The translations under genes and the position numbers were made by a program. Positions 1 to 7,981 of a stretch of 64,000 bases of DNA are shown here, in pieces (within the stretch, counting starts at the first letter, position 1; every line of letters starts with the position of its first letter). This stretch comes from Marinibacterium sp. (GTDB lineage Bacteria; Pseudomonadota; Alphaproteobacteria; Rhodobacterales; Rhodobacteraceae). Below the pieces are notes generated by a model. It was given only the letters and a program-made list of their open reading frames with translations, was not told where the DNA came from and ran no database searches. The DNA lies in NCBI GenBank assembly GCA_017643305.1, contig JAEPNQ010000009.1, forward strand, positions 1-64,000, read 5' to 3'.

Positions 1-2
1 TA

Positions 3-242
3 AAATCTTGGCTAATCCGATTCCTTGCTCTTTGGATTTTGGGCTTTTTAGCGGCAGGTATCCCGCTCAGCGTCATGGGTATGATGTTTGGAGTTGGCTC
101 CTACACAGTCGGCGCAGTCATTCTCGCGTCTTTGTTTAATTTGTGGAACCCCTTAGATAACCTACGGCAACTTATAATTGCATACTTAGTACTAGCAGTC
201 ATTTCAGGGATCTTCATCGGAATTATTGTGGGGGCGGGATAA
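3..242 (+). CDS. Small membrane protein, 5'-truncated by window edge (paralogue A)
   Basis: The reading frame is open from the first bases of the window to a TAA at 240-242, so the true start lies outside. The visible part is about 79 residues with two or three hydrophobic segments and a WxxRFxAxWIL stretch near the visible start. The next gene has the same stretch and the same order of segments, so the two are tandem paralogues. There is no recognisable domain and no function is assigned. The DNA is AT-richer than the chromosome to the right, which suggests acquired DNA. A TTG at 39 could be an internal start, but the homology to the neighbour begins upstream of it. Confidence 0.55.
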   Translation, partial: KSWLIRFLALWILGFLAAGIPLSVMGMMFGVGSYTVGAVILASLFNLWNPLDNLRQLIIAYLVLAVISGIFIGIIVGAG

Positions 243-251
243 GTTTTTTTT

Positions 252-515
252 ATGGCGACTGATACAATAAGCCGTTCTCTCAAAAAAGAGTGGATCAAGC
301 GATTTATTGCGATCTGGATCTTGCTTATACTGTGTGCAGGGGTCCCATTTGGCCCCCTAGCTATGTTCGCTGGTTTAGGATCAGTGTCCGTTACATCTGC
401 GATACTCGCATCAATAGTTAAGGCCTGGAAACCACAAGAGCATAAGAAAATCCTTTTATTTTTGTATGCTTCACTGGTAGCAATCAACATTTTTTTAATG
501 GTCATACCGTTCTAA
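252..515 (+). CDS. Small membrane protein (paralogue B)
   Basis: An 87-residue protein with a charged N-terminus (about 18 residues, several Lys/Arg) and then hydrophobic segments at roughly 19-35, 40-58 and 67-87. It starts with ATG only 9 bases after the stop of the upstream paralogue, so the two are probably co-transcribed. Shared features with the upstream copy are a WIKRFIAIWIL-type first helix, a Gly-rich middle and an AxILAS motif before the last helix. I do not recognise the family. Pairs of small multi-helix proteins can be immunity proteins, holin-like proteins or accessory membrane subunits, but nothing here decides between these. Confidence 0.55.
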   Translation: MATDTISRSLKKEWIKRFIAIWILLILCAGVPFGPLAMFAGLGSVSVTSAILASIVKAWKPQEHKKILLFLYASLVAINIFLMVIPF

Positions 516-604
516 CTCAAAAGCTATCTATGTTTAAAAAAACACCTCCTATTTTTGGGATACTTCAGAGCAGTGTGGAATTTTAGTCCCTAGGGATCTA
601 TCAG

Positions 605-987
605 ATGAAGTACAAGACAAAAATACTATTAATAGCGAAGCCGTACTTAAGCACGTTTTAGATACTGTACTTTGTGTTTTTGTCGAGCGTCCTAACAGGA
701 ACTCGTTGCTCCTGGGCAGATGAATTCGAGGAAGCGCAGATTGTAATTAACAATGATAATTTCAGGGTGGTAGTTGTTGATCTTGAAAAGGCTCTAGCTA
801 GTAAAAAAGTTGATTTTCTAGGACGAATTTAGAACGGGAAACACTTGGTGCATTCTTACTAGAGGGGTGCAAAGGTGTCCTCACCGACCCCTTTGGAAAT
901 TATAAATTATTATCAAGAGCTGCACTTGAGTGGAATCATCTTTTAAAAAACTCAGCTGTTTTCGAAAAAGGTATAAACTGGCCGTAA
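605..987 (+). pseudogene. Broken gene for an unknown, possibly exported protein (in-frame stop plus frameshift)
   Basis: From an ATG at 605 the frame encodes 18 residues, meets TAG at 659-661, and continues coding-like to TAG at 830-832. That part includes a hydrophobic stretch ending near TRCSWA, like a signal-peptide cleavage region, followed by an acidic segment. A second coding-like stretch in another frame starts near 820 and runs to TAA at 985-987 (it contains LEGCKGVLTDPFGNYKLL). Joined by one frameshift near 820-832, the two make one product of about 125 residues. Family unknown. Sequencing error could explain one lesion but less easily both. Confidence 0.4.
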
Positions 988-1154
988 AGCTGGGAGATTG
1001 AGCCAATGAAAAGTTGTTGCAACATTAAGATAGCTTAGACAAAGAAAAGCGTTTCCTGAAAGTTAAAGCGATATGTATGTCGAGTTAGCCGAAGGCAGAT
1101 CGACCCTTTGGAATTGTGTTTGGTTACGATTTTCCATTCGAGCTTAGTTACGAA

Positions 1155-1172
1155 GGCAATGTCAGAAGCATC
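1155..1172 (+). repeat. Left terminal inverted repeat of the IS6-family element
   Basis: An 18-bp end with a TGTCAGA core, paired imperfectly with the reverse complement of 1954-1971. Confidence 0.6.
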
Positions 1173-1210
1173 AGTACTTGAACCGGCAGGGGCTTGCCTA
1201 GCGTCTGGGC

Positions 1211-1918
1211 ATGACCAAGCCCTCTCCTTTTCGCTACTTCAAAACGAGCCCAGGGATCATCCGCCGGGCCGTTATGATGTACGTCTGGTTCCCGCTGTCG
1301 CTCAGAAACGTTGAAGATCTCCTTCATGAACGCGGGATCAATGTAAGCCACGAGACAGTGCGGGACTGGTGGAATAGGTTCGGTCCGATGTTTGCCTCGG
1401 AGATCAGAAGAAAACGGGTTCAGCAGCTTCGCGCCTACTCCAGGTGGAAGTGGCATCTCGACGAGGTCTTCGTGAAGATCAATGGCAAGAGGCACTCCCT
1501 CCGGCGCGCTGTGGATCATGAAGGCGAAGTGCCTGAGGCCGTTGTCACAAAGCGAAGAAACAAGCGCGCTGCGTTGAAATTCCTCAGGACACTGATGAAG
1601 CGCCATGGCGAGGCTGAAGAGATCGTAACGGATCGTTTTGCTTCCTATCGGGCTGCGCTCAGAGAACTTGGTACCACCAAAAAGCAAAAGACGGGCAGGT
1701 GGCTCAACAACCGGGTCGAGAACTCACACTCACCGCTTCGACGACGAGAACGGGCGATGCAAAGATTCAGGCGAATGCGAAGTTTGCAGAAGTGCGCCGC
1801 CGTTCATTCCTCCGTCTACAACCACTTCAACCCGGAACGCTCACTTACCCACAGAGATCACTTCAAGGAGGTACGCGCCGCCGCACTCGCTGAGTGGCGC
1901 GGCCTTTGTGCGGGATAA
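1211..1918 (+). CDS. IS6-family transposase
   Basis: A 235-residue DDE transposase. The N-terminal helix-turn-helix region (about 18-58) contains the family stretch PLSLRNVEDLL and the SHETVRDWW recognition helix. The catalytic residues visible are D84 (WHLDEVF), D141 (VTDRFASY) and E170 (NNRVENSH). The C-terminus (RRRERAMQRFRRMRSLQK and the region after it) is typical of the group common in Alphaproteobacteria. The length is normal and the frame is intact, so the element may still be active. The start ATG lies 56 bases inside the left inverted repeat. Confidence 0.93.
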   Translation: MTKPSPFRYFKTSPGIIRRAVMMYVWFPLSLRNVEDLLHERGINVSHETVRDWWNRFGPMFASEIRRKRVQQLRAYSRWKWHLDEVFVKINGKRHSLRRAVDHEGEVPEAVVTKRRNKRAALKFLRTLMKRHGEAEEIVTDRFASYRAALRELGTTKKQKTGRWLNNRVENSHSPLRRRERAMQRFRRMRSLQKCAAVHSSVYNHFNPERSLTHRDHFKEVRAAALAEWRGLCAG

Positions 1919-1953
1919 GGGACAACCTTACTGTCCTAGCAGAGACTGGTTCG

Positions 1954-1971
1954 CATTTGTCTGACAGCACC
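1954..1971 (-). repeat. Right terminal inverted repeat of the IS6-family element
   Basis: The reverse complement begins GG and carries TGTCAGA, matching the left end at 11 of 18 positions. It lies 36 bases after the transposase stop. Confidence 0.6.
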
Positions 1972-2070
1972 GACGTCAGACACCGTCAAATGACATGCTG
2001 TATGTTGCATGTGACGGGGCGGGCAACCTTGCCCTATGGCATGCTAGGAAGCGGGATCGCAAAGCGTGAG

Positions 2071-2884
2071 TTATTTTGCGGCTTTTACCTGCCGTTCAAG
2101 CTCTTTTCGCACAACCGCCGAGAACTCGGCTTCATAGACCTTGACGTTGTCTTTGATGATCGCCTCGAACGCATCCAGCGCCAGTGGGTCTTTCATCAAC
2201 TCCGCGGCAAAGAACTCTGCCGCCTCTTTTTCGGACATGATCGCGATCTTCTGCGCGTTTTTCTTGAAGAACGCCTCCATCCAAACGCTGCCTTTGCCGC
2301 CGGATAAGATCGCTCGAACCGATCAGTTGCTCGATCCATTCATACAACTCTTTGCTATAGGCGTTAACGGCAGTTTCAGCCTTGCGTACCGCCGCCTCGA
2401 AATTCTTGTAATCCCGCCCACCGGCAATGGATTTCAGTTTGCGCACCGCCGCTTGGGCATCCTTGCGGGTCTTGGTGGGTTCATTACCCTTGCTGCCTAC
2501 CCAGTTCGAACAAAAGAACGAAATAACCGGGAAGTCTTCGTTAACCTTGCGCTGCGTTTCATGCCGAAGCACCAAATTGTCGAAGCGCATCTCGAACCGG
2601 CGCAGAACCTTGTCCATCGCCGTGTTGACTTTCTTGAGATTGTCTTTCCATTCCTTTTCGGTCAGGGCGACCTTTCCCTTGGGGGTGGTCATGATATAGA
2701 CCGTCACACGCGGATCGAGCAGCCAGACAACCGTTCCCACAGGAACCGGTTTCTTGACTTGCACGCATTTTGCGGCAACACCGTTCTTGGGATGCTTGAG
2801 AACAAAGGCAACGTCTTTGTTGCTAAATTCTTTTGCGACCTCCTCAAAGGGGCGGTCCTTCTTGAGCTTATATTGCAACCACAT
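2071..2884 (-). pseudogene. LysM-like N-terminus plus helical tail, unknown protein, frameshifted
   Basis: Reading on the minus strand from 2884, about 190 residues run to near 2310. The frame then continues as basic out-of-frame sequence, while the neighbouring frame carries the natural C-terminus down to 2071 (residues beginning MEAFFKKNAQK). A one-base shift near 2300-2312 would give a single product of about 270 residues. The first 55 residues (YKLKKDRPFEEVAKEF, then PVPVGTVVWLL) have the shape of a LysM-like repeat. The remainder is Lys/Glu/Ala-rich and predicted helical. Family not recognised. The lesion could be natural or a sequencing error. Confidence 0.5.
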
Positions 2885-3115
2885 TCTCGACCCCTCGTCA
2901 TGATGCCGTTGCGAATTTGTCCCGACATTACAAAAATGGCGTCTCGCTGGAGTTAAGGATCGCCCAAACTTGACCGTCGGAAAAGCATTTTCCGTCTCAA
3001 GCGGCGTCTACGGTCCAGTGGGCTGCAGAATCAGGCTGGGTCAGAGCGCGAAACCGCTGTGATCTGGCTTGACTGCGGTCAGCAACCAAATCTTTTGGGC
3101 CCAGCTTGATTTTTA

Positions 3116-3262
3116 TTAGATACTTAGTTCGGTTGTCGCCGGAACGATGCTTTCAGGCGCAGGCGGACCGTAGCCCAATGAGCAGTACGGCCTGATCCTG
3201 TTGTAGTGGACGCGCCATCTTTCAATTGGGACTTGGACTTCCTTCAAGGTGTAGAGCAGCTC
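3116..3262 (-). pseudogene. C-terminal remnant of an IS3-family transposase (OrfB integrase)
   Basis: The minus strand encodes about 48 residues ending at TAA 3116-3118, with the IS3 OrfB tail signature WRVHYNRIRPYCSLGYGPP followed by APES. An in-frame TGA at 3263-3265 interrupts the frame; coding similarity continues a few residues upstream of it and then ends. The integrase core is missing, so the remnant cannot transpose. It marks an older insertion or recombination event to the left of the intact NTF2-like gene. Confidence 0.75.
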
Positions 3263-3290
3263 TCACCATTCGGTCAAACCGGCAAAACAG

Positions 3291-3764
3291 TCAGGTTTCG
3301 TATGGCAAAGACGAATGGTGCAGGACGATGCGGAGCGTGTTGTCGGGACCGAATTTATAGCCAAAGCTCTTATCGACCTTGGTGATCTGACCTTCCTTGT
3401 CGATCATAATCATCCACCCCATCCACATGGCCACATCCCCATGCATGAAGCTTGCTGCCGTTTCCGAAAGTACATCGCGCCATCCTTTGATACCGAAGCC
3501 GGAGTCATTTGGATAATCGGCGTCGTGGCCCACGAAATAGGAAAGTGCACCCTTCTTCGTGGTGCGAAACGTTGTCTGGCCACCACTCAGTGTCGGTTTG
3601 AACAGAACTGGGCCAAGGTCATACCCATAGGCCACATCCAGGATCTGGCTGGCCGTTTGCCTGGCTCCGTCAATACCTTCGGCCTCATAGGCTCGCGAGA
3701 TCGAAACAAGTCCATCACCCCAGGCTCTCCGGGCCGCCTCAAGTTGGCTTTCTTCGATTGGCAT
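3291..3764 (-). CDS. NTF2/SnoaL-like conserved protein
   Basis: A 157-residue cytosolic protein. Its sequence pattern (N-terminal helices to about 40, then alternating strands with FRTTKKGALSYFVG, GWRDV, DVAMWMGW and a C-terminal LRIVLHHSSLPYE strand) fits the NTF2-like cone fold seen in SnoaL/DUF4440 proteins. Close relatives in Rhodobacterales are, as I recall, often annotated as phosphoribosyl-AMP cyclohydrolase, but no HisI metal-binding motif is visible, so I would not carry that name over. It is intact although surrounded by mobile-element debris. Function unknown; a small-molecule binding or isomerase role is possible. Confidence 0.7.
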   Translation of the reverse strand: MPIEESQLEAARRAWGDGLVSISRAYEAEGIDGARQTASQILDVAYGYDLGPVLFKPTLSGGQTTFRTTKKGALSYFVGHDADYPNDSGFGIKGWRDVLSETAASFMHGDVAMWMGWMIMIDKEGQITKVDKSFGYKFGPDNTLRIVLHHSSLPYET

Positions 3765-4306
3765 ATTCTTTGGTTTCCTCGTCTGGCTTCGGTTGTGTTA
3801 GGATACTATAAGGCCGCTTCCTCCACCCGACGCCAGATCAGGGACGGGCCGGAACCTTTCGGCAGGCTGTCGGGCCCCCTGTCGACCATTGCCGGCACCA
3901 GGCATTTTGTCCAGCCGGGTTTTCCCGACCGTGCCACATGGTGCGGAAGCAGATGCCTTTCTTTTTCAAACTGTAAAAAACGGCAGAGCTGGCTCTCCCC
4001 TGTCCGGCGATCAGTTTTTCCATCTCGTTAAGCGCTATGCGGTCAAGGCCGGTTGGTTGTCAAGCAGGTGCTGGCGACGCTCAAACGCGACGGCGGCGAA
4101 GCCCATTTGCCGTCGCAAAGGCGACCTTGAGCAGCATGTACAGATGCTGCCGGTGCGCCCGCATTGCTACCTTTCGTGGAAGGTGCAGCATACTGGGTTC
4201 AAGTTGCGGCTGGGTCACCGGACAGCACAGTGATTGCTTGAATCGAGTCTTGCAGGCTTTGTTGCGGGGCGACTAATGCACAACGACATCGGCAGAAACT
4301 TACGGC
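3765..4306. other. Non-coding/degenerate stretch with a weak recombinase trace
   Basis: There is no complete gene in about 540 bases. The only suggestive piece is the integrase-like fragment listed at 3931-4056. The open frames in the rest are basic, lack recognisable motifs and look like shadows of decayed DNA. This stretch is the boundary between the accessory segment and the catabolic operon. Confidence 0.5.
3931..4056 (+). pseudogene. Possible tyrosine-recombinase fragment
   Basis: About 42 residues of one frame contain NGRAGSPLSGDQFFHLVKRY followed by AVKAGW. This resembles the segment of tyrosine recombinases that precedes the HxLR box (pattern GxPLSxxxxxxxVKRYAxxAG). No HxLR, no H/W box and no catalytic Tyr follow, so at best it is a decayed fragment. 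Similarity was judged by eye and is short; chance resemblance is possible. Confidence 0.3.
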
Positions 4307-5098
4307 TTACTGCTTTGCGTGCTCCGAGCTGTCGAGCGACCCATTGAAGCGCCCTCGCCAATGAGAAGCATTGCGCCAGCTGTCGAAGGTCTTGCCGTCG
4401 AGATCGTCCCAAGGCTGGGCTTGTGCCGCCGCCCAGGCTAGGGCGAGGTTGCATGACACCGCCGGCTTCAATCCTTCGCCCAACCCGGTAAGGATCGGTC
4501 CGAGCGTGGCCATGCCTGTGCCCAACATGAGCACCGCATCCGCGTCACTATCGCACAGCTCCCTATATGACGTCAGCACACCGGAGCCCGTCATCGCGTA
4601 GATTGGGTGGAATGCGGTGTCTTGCAACGCTGGGCCAGCCTTGGCGGCGACCTCCAGACCAAAGCCTTCCCAATAAAGCACGCACGGTCTGTTCAGCGTC
4701 TCAGGATATGGCGTCAAGAGAGCGATCCGCCGTGCGCCCATCGCCCGTAGCGCCGCAACTGTGGCAAGGGCAGCCGTTAAGAAAGGAACACCAAAGCGCG
4801 CCTGCATTTCATCAACGATCTCCGCTTCGCGCGCCGCCCCAATCAAATACGACGCCCCGGTGCAAGCCGTCGCGATACACGTCACGGGCGCGTTGGCAAA
4901 GCGACGCGCCGTATCAGAAAACTGGGTTGTATAGTCGACAAGTCGCTCTTCAATCGTGTCTTTTTCCGAAACTAGGCGCGCATTAATCAAAGAATGTGCG
5001 GGCGGAAGCAAAGCCCAAAGCTCTGGTTCAACGGTTGTGTTGGCCTGCGGGGTGAGCACGCCCCATAGCCCATTCTGCCCGTACTCGACCCCCATCAT
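4307..5098 (-). CDS. Asp/Glu racemase superfamily enzyme (maleate isomerase / arylmalonate decarboxylase-like)
   Basis: A 263-residue enzyme. The first part carries GVLTPQANTTVEPE, as in the AMDase/maleate cis-trans isomerase branch. The first active-site Cys region reads ATACTGAS and the second reads SCNLALAW, so both cysteines expected of cofactor-independent racemases are present. It starts at ATG 5098, overlapping the TRAP DctM stop in an ATGA arrangement; the longer frame upstream is not needed. As last gene of the operon it probably isomerises, racemises or decarboxylates the imported acid or its breakdown product. The substrate cannot be read from the sequence. Confidence 0.8.
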   Translation of the reverse strand: MMGVEYGQNGLWGVLTPQANTTVEPELWALLPPAHSLINARLVSEKDTIEERLVDYTTQFSDTARRFANAPVTCIATACTGASYLIGAAREAEIVDEMQARFGVPFLTAALATVAALRAMGARRIALLTPYPETLNRPCVLYWEGFGLEVAAKAGPALQDTAFHPIYAMTGSGVLTSYRELCDSDADAVLMLGTGMATLGPILTGLGEGLKPAVSCNLALAWAAAQAQPWDDLDGKTFDSWRNASHWRGRFNGSLDSSEHAKQ

Positions 5099-6408
5099 AG
5101 CCACCCCAGAACGCCAGGCAGCCAAAGGCTCAGCGCGGGGAAGAGGATCAGCACGATCAAGCGCACTACATCTGCCAGCAAAAACGGTGTCACACCACGA
5201 AAGATGGTCCGAAGCGGTAGGTCTCGCGCCATGCCATGCAGCACGAAGACGTTGATCCCGATGGGAGGTGTGATCATGCCCAGCTCGATCACAACAATAT
5301 TGACGACACCCCACCAGATCGGATCATACCCAAGCCCGATCACTAGCGGGTAGACAAACGGCAACGTCAGGACCATTGCAGCAATCGTATCGAAGATCGA
5401 TCCAAGGATTAGGAAGAAGACCATCAAAAGGGCGATAACCGCAAGCGGCGGCAGGCCCAAGGCTTCAATCCACGCGACGATTGCCGCTGGCAAGCCAGAC
5501 AGTGTTGCGAAGTAGGAAAACACTGACGCGCCAATGATTATCACAAAGATCAGACCGGTGTTCGAAGCGGTATCCCCGAGACTTGCAAGAAAGGACTTTC
5601 CGGTCAGCCGCCGCCGCGCAAGTGAGATTATCAAGGTCATCGATGCGCCGACTGCAGCGGCTTCTGTGACTGTGAAAATACCCGAATAAATCCCACCCGA
5701 AACCGATACCGCCAGCAACACAACAGCCCAACTGTTGCGTGTTTCGCGGCGACGTTGTGCCCAGTTTAACTGCTCACCACGGGGTGCCGTTTCAGGGAAG
5801 AGTCGAACAACGATCCCAATCGCAACGAAGTAAAAGACGACCGCCAGGAGCCCTGGCACAACGGCGGCGAGGAACAGAGTGATGATCGAATTCTCGGTCA
5901 GGATCGCGTAGAGGATCATCACCACAGACGGTGGCACGATCATGCCCAAGGTTCCACCGGAAGCGATGGACCCGGCTGCCAGCGACCGCGCGTATCCTCG
6001 TTCAAGCATTTGGGGCAAGGCGATCCGCGCCATAGTCGCCGCGGTTGCCACCGAGGATCCGCAAATCGCACCAAATCCGGCACATGCGCCAATGGTTGCA
6101 AAGATCAATCCACCTCTGCGGTGGCCGAGAAAAGCGTATGCCAACCGATAGAGTTCGTCAGACAATCCGCCCGCATGCGCAAAGTTTCCCATCAATAGGA
6201 ACAGTGCGATCACAGCCAGGCCTTCTGCGGACATCGCCGAAGACGGTTCGGTTGCCAAAAGAGTGAGCGCCGGTCCGAAGCCGATAATCAGCCCTGTACC
6301 GGCGACACCGATCACACCCATTGCGATGCCCACAGGCACTTGCAGAACAATCAGCAGGAACATGGCTGCCAGACCTAGAAGTCCAGTCGTCAAAGGGTCG
6401 GCGACCAT
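5095..6408 (-). CDS. TRAP transporter large permease (DctM family)
   Basis: A 437-residue inner-membrane protein with about 12-13 hydrophobic segments, at the family's usual length. Typical DctM features are the early LLMGNFAHAGG stretch, GSSVATAATM, GGTLGMIVPPS and the C-terminal GMITPPIGINVFV motif. It forms the transport channel with the DctQ protein encoded just upstream and is driven by a sodium gradient. Its start overlaps the DctQ stop (TGATG) and its stop overlaps the racemase start (ATGA), which indicates translational coupling. Confidence 0.93.
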   Translation of the reverse strand: MVADPLTTGLLGLAAMFLLIVLQVPVGIAMGVIGVAGTGLIIGFGPALTLLATEPSSAMSAEGLAVIALFLLMGNFAHAGGLSDELYRLAYAFLGHRRGGLIFATIGACAGFGAICGSSVATAATMARIALPQMLERGYARSLAAGSIASGGTLGMIVPPSVVMILYAILTENSIITLFLAAVVPGLLAVVFYFVAIGIVVRLFPETAPRGEQLNWAQRRRETRNSWAVVLLAVSVSGGIYSGIFTVTEAAAVGASMTLIISLARRRLTGKSFLASLGDTASNTGLIFVIIIGASVFSYFATLSGLPAAIVAWIEALGLPPLAVIALLMVFFLILGSIFDTIAAMVLTLPFVYPLVIGLGYDPIWWGVVNIVVIELGMITPPIGINVFVLHGMARDLPLRTIFRGVTPFLLADVVRLIVLILFPALSLWLPGVLGWL

Positions 6409-6965
6409 CAGTTACTCCCGCTCGACGTCTCAATTTCGGCTTGGGCAAGACCTTCGTGACTGGCCTGTCCGCCAAACAGCGCAGCGCGGAGCCAACTTAC
6501 AAAGACAAAGACTTGCACCGGGACACAGGTCGCCATGATCATCGTTGTCACCCACCACCACGGGGCAAGCGGAATGCCAATGGTGCGCGTTGTGCGACCC
6601 GCATCGGCATATTTTCCAGTCAGTTTAACGAATTGCCACGCCAGGATGACAAAAAAGACCAACACAACAAAAGCGGCGAACGTCTCTAGCCAGGTGTTTA
6701 CTCTGCCACCCCCGAGCTTACCAAAAACCCGGACGGTGACGTTGGTTTGACGCAGCAGTCCCGCAGGGAAGCAACTGGCGATCACCAAAGGATAAACCAC
6801 TTCGCCATAATCTTTGAGGCCGTGGATACGAGGCGCATTGAGATAACGCGCCCCGCCGTCGAAAAAGATCAGAAAGGCCACGACTACCAACCCGGCGAAC
6901 CCAATGAGGGCCACCGCTTGCGAAATGCTATCAATTTTTTGGGCGGTGGCCGTGGGGGCCATCAC
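6408..6965 (-). CDS. TRAP transporter small permease (DctQ family)
   Basis: A 185-residue protein with four hydrophobic segments (about 20-40, 55-75, 98-118, 138-160), the normal DctQ topology. The segment after the first helix, FFDGGARYLNAPRIHG, and the WLETFAAF region fit the family. It pairs with the large permease in the membrane. The start overlaps the stop of the binding-protein gene (ATGA). Confidence 0.88.
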   Translation of the reverse strand: MMAPTATAQKIDSISQAVALIGFAGLVVVAFLIFFDGGARYLNAPRIHGLKDYGEVVYPLVIASCFPAGLLRQTNVTVRVFGKLGGGRVNTWLETFAAFVVLVFFVILAWQFVKLTGKYADAGRTTRTIGIPLAPWWWVTTMIMATCVPVQVFVFVSWLRAALFGGQASHEGLAQAEIETSSGSN

Positions 6966-7966
6966 ATTGAACCGCGCATCTCAGCCAGTGCTGCGACGGC
7001 GGCGTCATAGACAGCCTGCCCGTTTGGTGTTGCGTCGATCCAGGCCTGATGTACGCCTTGAGCTGCCTTGGCATACCCCGCCAACTGCTCGTCGGAGTAT
7101 TCGACAATCTCGATACGGCCTTCCTCCACGATTCCGGCACGGATTTCTTTACCTACAGCCGTGTAGGCGCCGCCACCCATTTCTGCCATGGCCAAACCAC
7201 CATGTGTCATGATCTTTTCCTGGGCCTCTGCAGACAGCGCGTCCCACTTGGATTGGTTCATCAATAACAGGAACGGGATCGCACCGGCAGGAACCGCATG
7301 CGCTTGATCAACCAATGGCAGTGACTTGAACGTGCGCATACCGGTCCAGCCCTGCACAGCGCCGTCCAATGTGCCGCGGTTCAGCGCTTCGTTCATTTCA
7401 GCCGAGCTGAGTGTTTCAGAGGCCGCACCTAAACTTTCCAGCCAGGAAGCATGGATGCCACCCACGGCTCGGATCTTCATGTTCTCGAGGCCAGAAAGAT
7501 CGTCGGCCTTTGTCTTCAAGAAAAGTGCGTTGGGTTCAGCTGCAAAGAAGCCGATGACGTGAACGCCGTCGAACCCTGTGAGCAGACCCTGCTCATGCAA
7601 TTTCCAGCCGACGACACTTGCTTCTTCAGCGGTGGTGAACAGGAAAGGAAGCTCAAAAACACCCATTTCGGGGAATTGCCCGGCTGTGTAAGAAGGCAGC
7701 ACCCAGCTCACGTCCATAACGCCGTTTTGGACCAATTCGAACTGTTTGAAGGGTGATTTACCCAATGTCCCGCCCCAGAACCCCTGCAATTGAACGCTGT
7801 CGGTTTCCGCGCTGACCGCTTCCATCCAAGGTTTGATTACGCGGGACACACCCACTGATTTTTCGGGCACAAATGTCCCGATCTTCACAAGCTCTTGTGC
7901 GGTGGCGGGCAACCCCGCGAAAGTCACAGCCGCAGCAGCCAATAGTGTCTTGAAGTGTTTCATCAC
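6962..7966 (-). CDS. TRAP transporter solute-binding protein (DctP family)
   Basis: A 334-residue periplasmic protein with a clear signal peptide (MMKHFKTLL..., cleavage probably after ATAQ near residue 23). The DctP fold is supported by PFKQFELVQNGVMDVSW, FVFTTAEE-like positions, the MKIRAVGG motif and the conserved QGWTGMRTFKSL region, where an Arg normally binds the ligand carboxylate (R148-type position in characterised DctP proteins). A good ribosome-binding site (AAGGAG) precedes the ATG, 15 bases after the dehydrogenase gene. The ligand is probably an organic acid; the surrounding enzymes suggest an aromatic or unsaturated acid. Confidence 0.92.
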   Translation of the reverse strand: MMKHFKTLLAAAAVTFAGLPATAQELVKIGTFVPEKSVGVSRVIKPWMEAVSAETDSVQLQGFWGGTLGKSPFKQFELVQNGVMDVSWVLPSYTAGQFPEMGVFELPFLFTTAEEASVVGWKLHEQGLLTGFDGVHVIGFFAAEPNALFLKTKADDLSGLENMKIRAVGGIHASWLESLGAASETLSSAEMNEALNRGTLDGAVQGWTGMRTFKSLPLVDQAHAVPAGAIPFLLLMNQSKWDALSAEAQEKIMTHGGLAMAEMGGGAYTAVGKEIRAGIVEEGRIEIVEYSDEQLAGYAKAAQGVHQAWIDATPNGQAVYDAAVAALAEMRGSM

Positions 7967-7981
7967 ATACTCCTTGTCGGG

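Larger units (their letters stand above)
1155..1971 (+). mobile_element. IS6-family insertion sequence
   Basis: The element is about 817 bp, the normal size for IS6-family elements, with a single transposase gene. Imperfect terminal inverted repeats are visible at 1155-1172 and 1954-1971: 11 of 18 positions match, with a TGTCAGA core and GG at the tips. The 8-bp flanks (1147-1154 and 1972-1979) do not match. The element therefore either recombined after insertion or arrived by replicative cointegration, as is common in this family. It sits in an AT-rich accessory segment full of broken genes. Confidence 0.75.

Noticed and set aside
1..1100. Known defence or toxin-antitoxin system at the left end
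   Set aside because: No recognisable toxin, antitoxin, nuclease or NTPase motifs; only small membrane proteins and a broken gene.
5099..5314. Upstream extension of the racemase-like gene
   Set aside because: Lies antisense-frame within dctM; the ATGA overlap at 5098 is a natural start.
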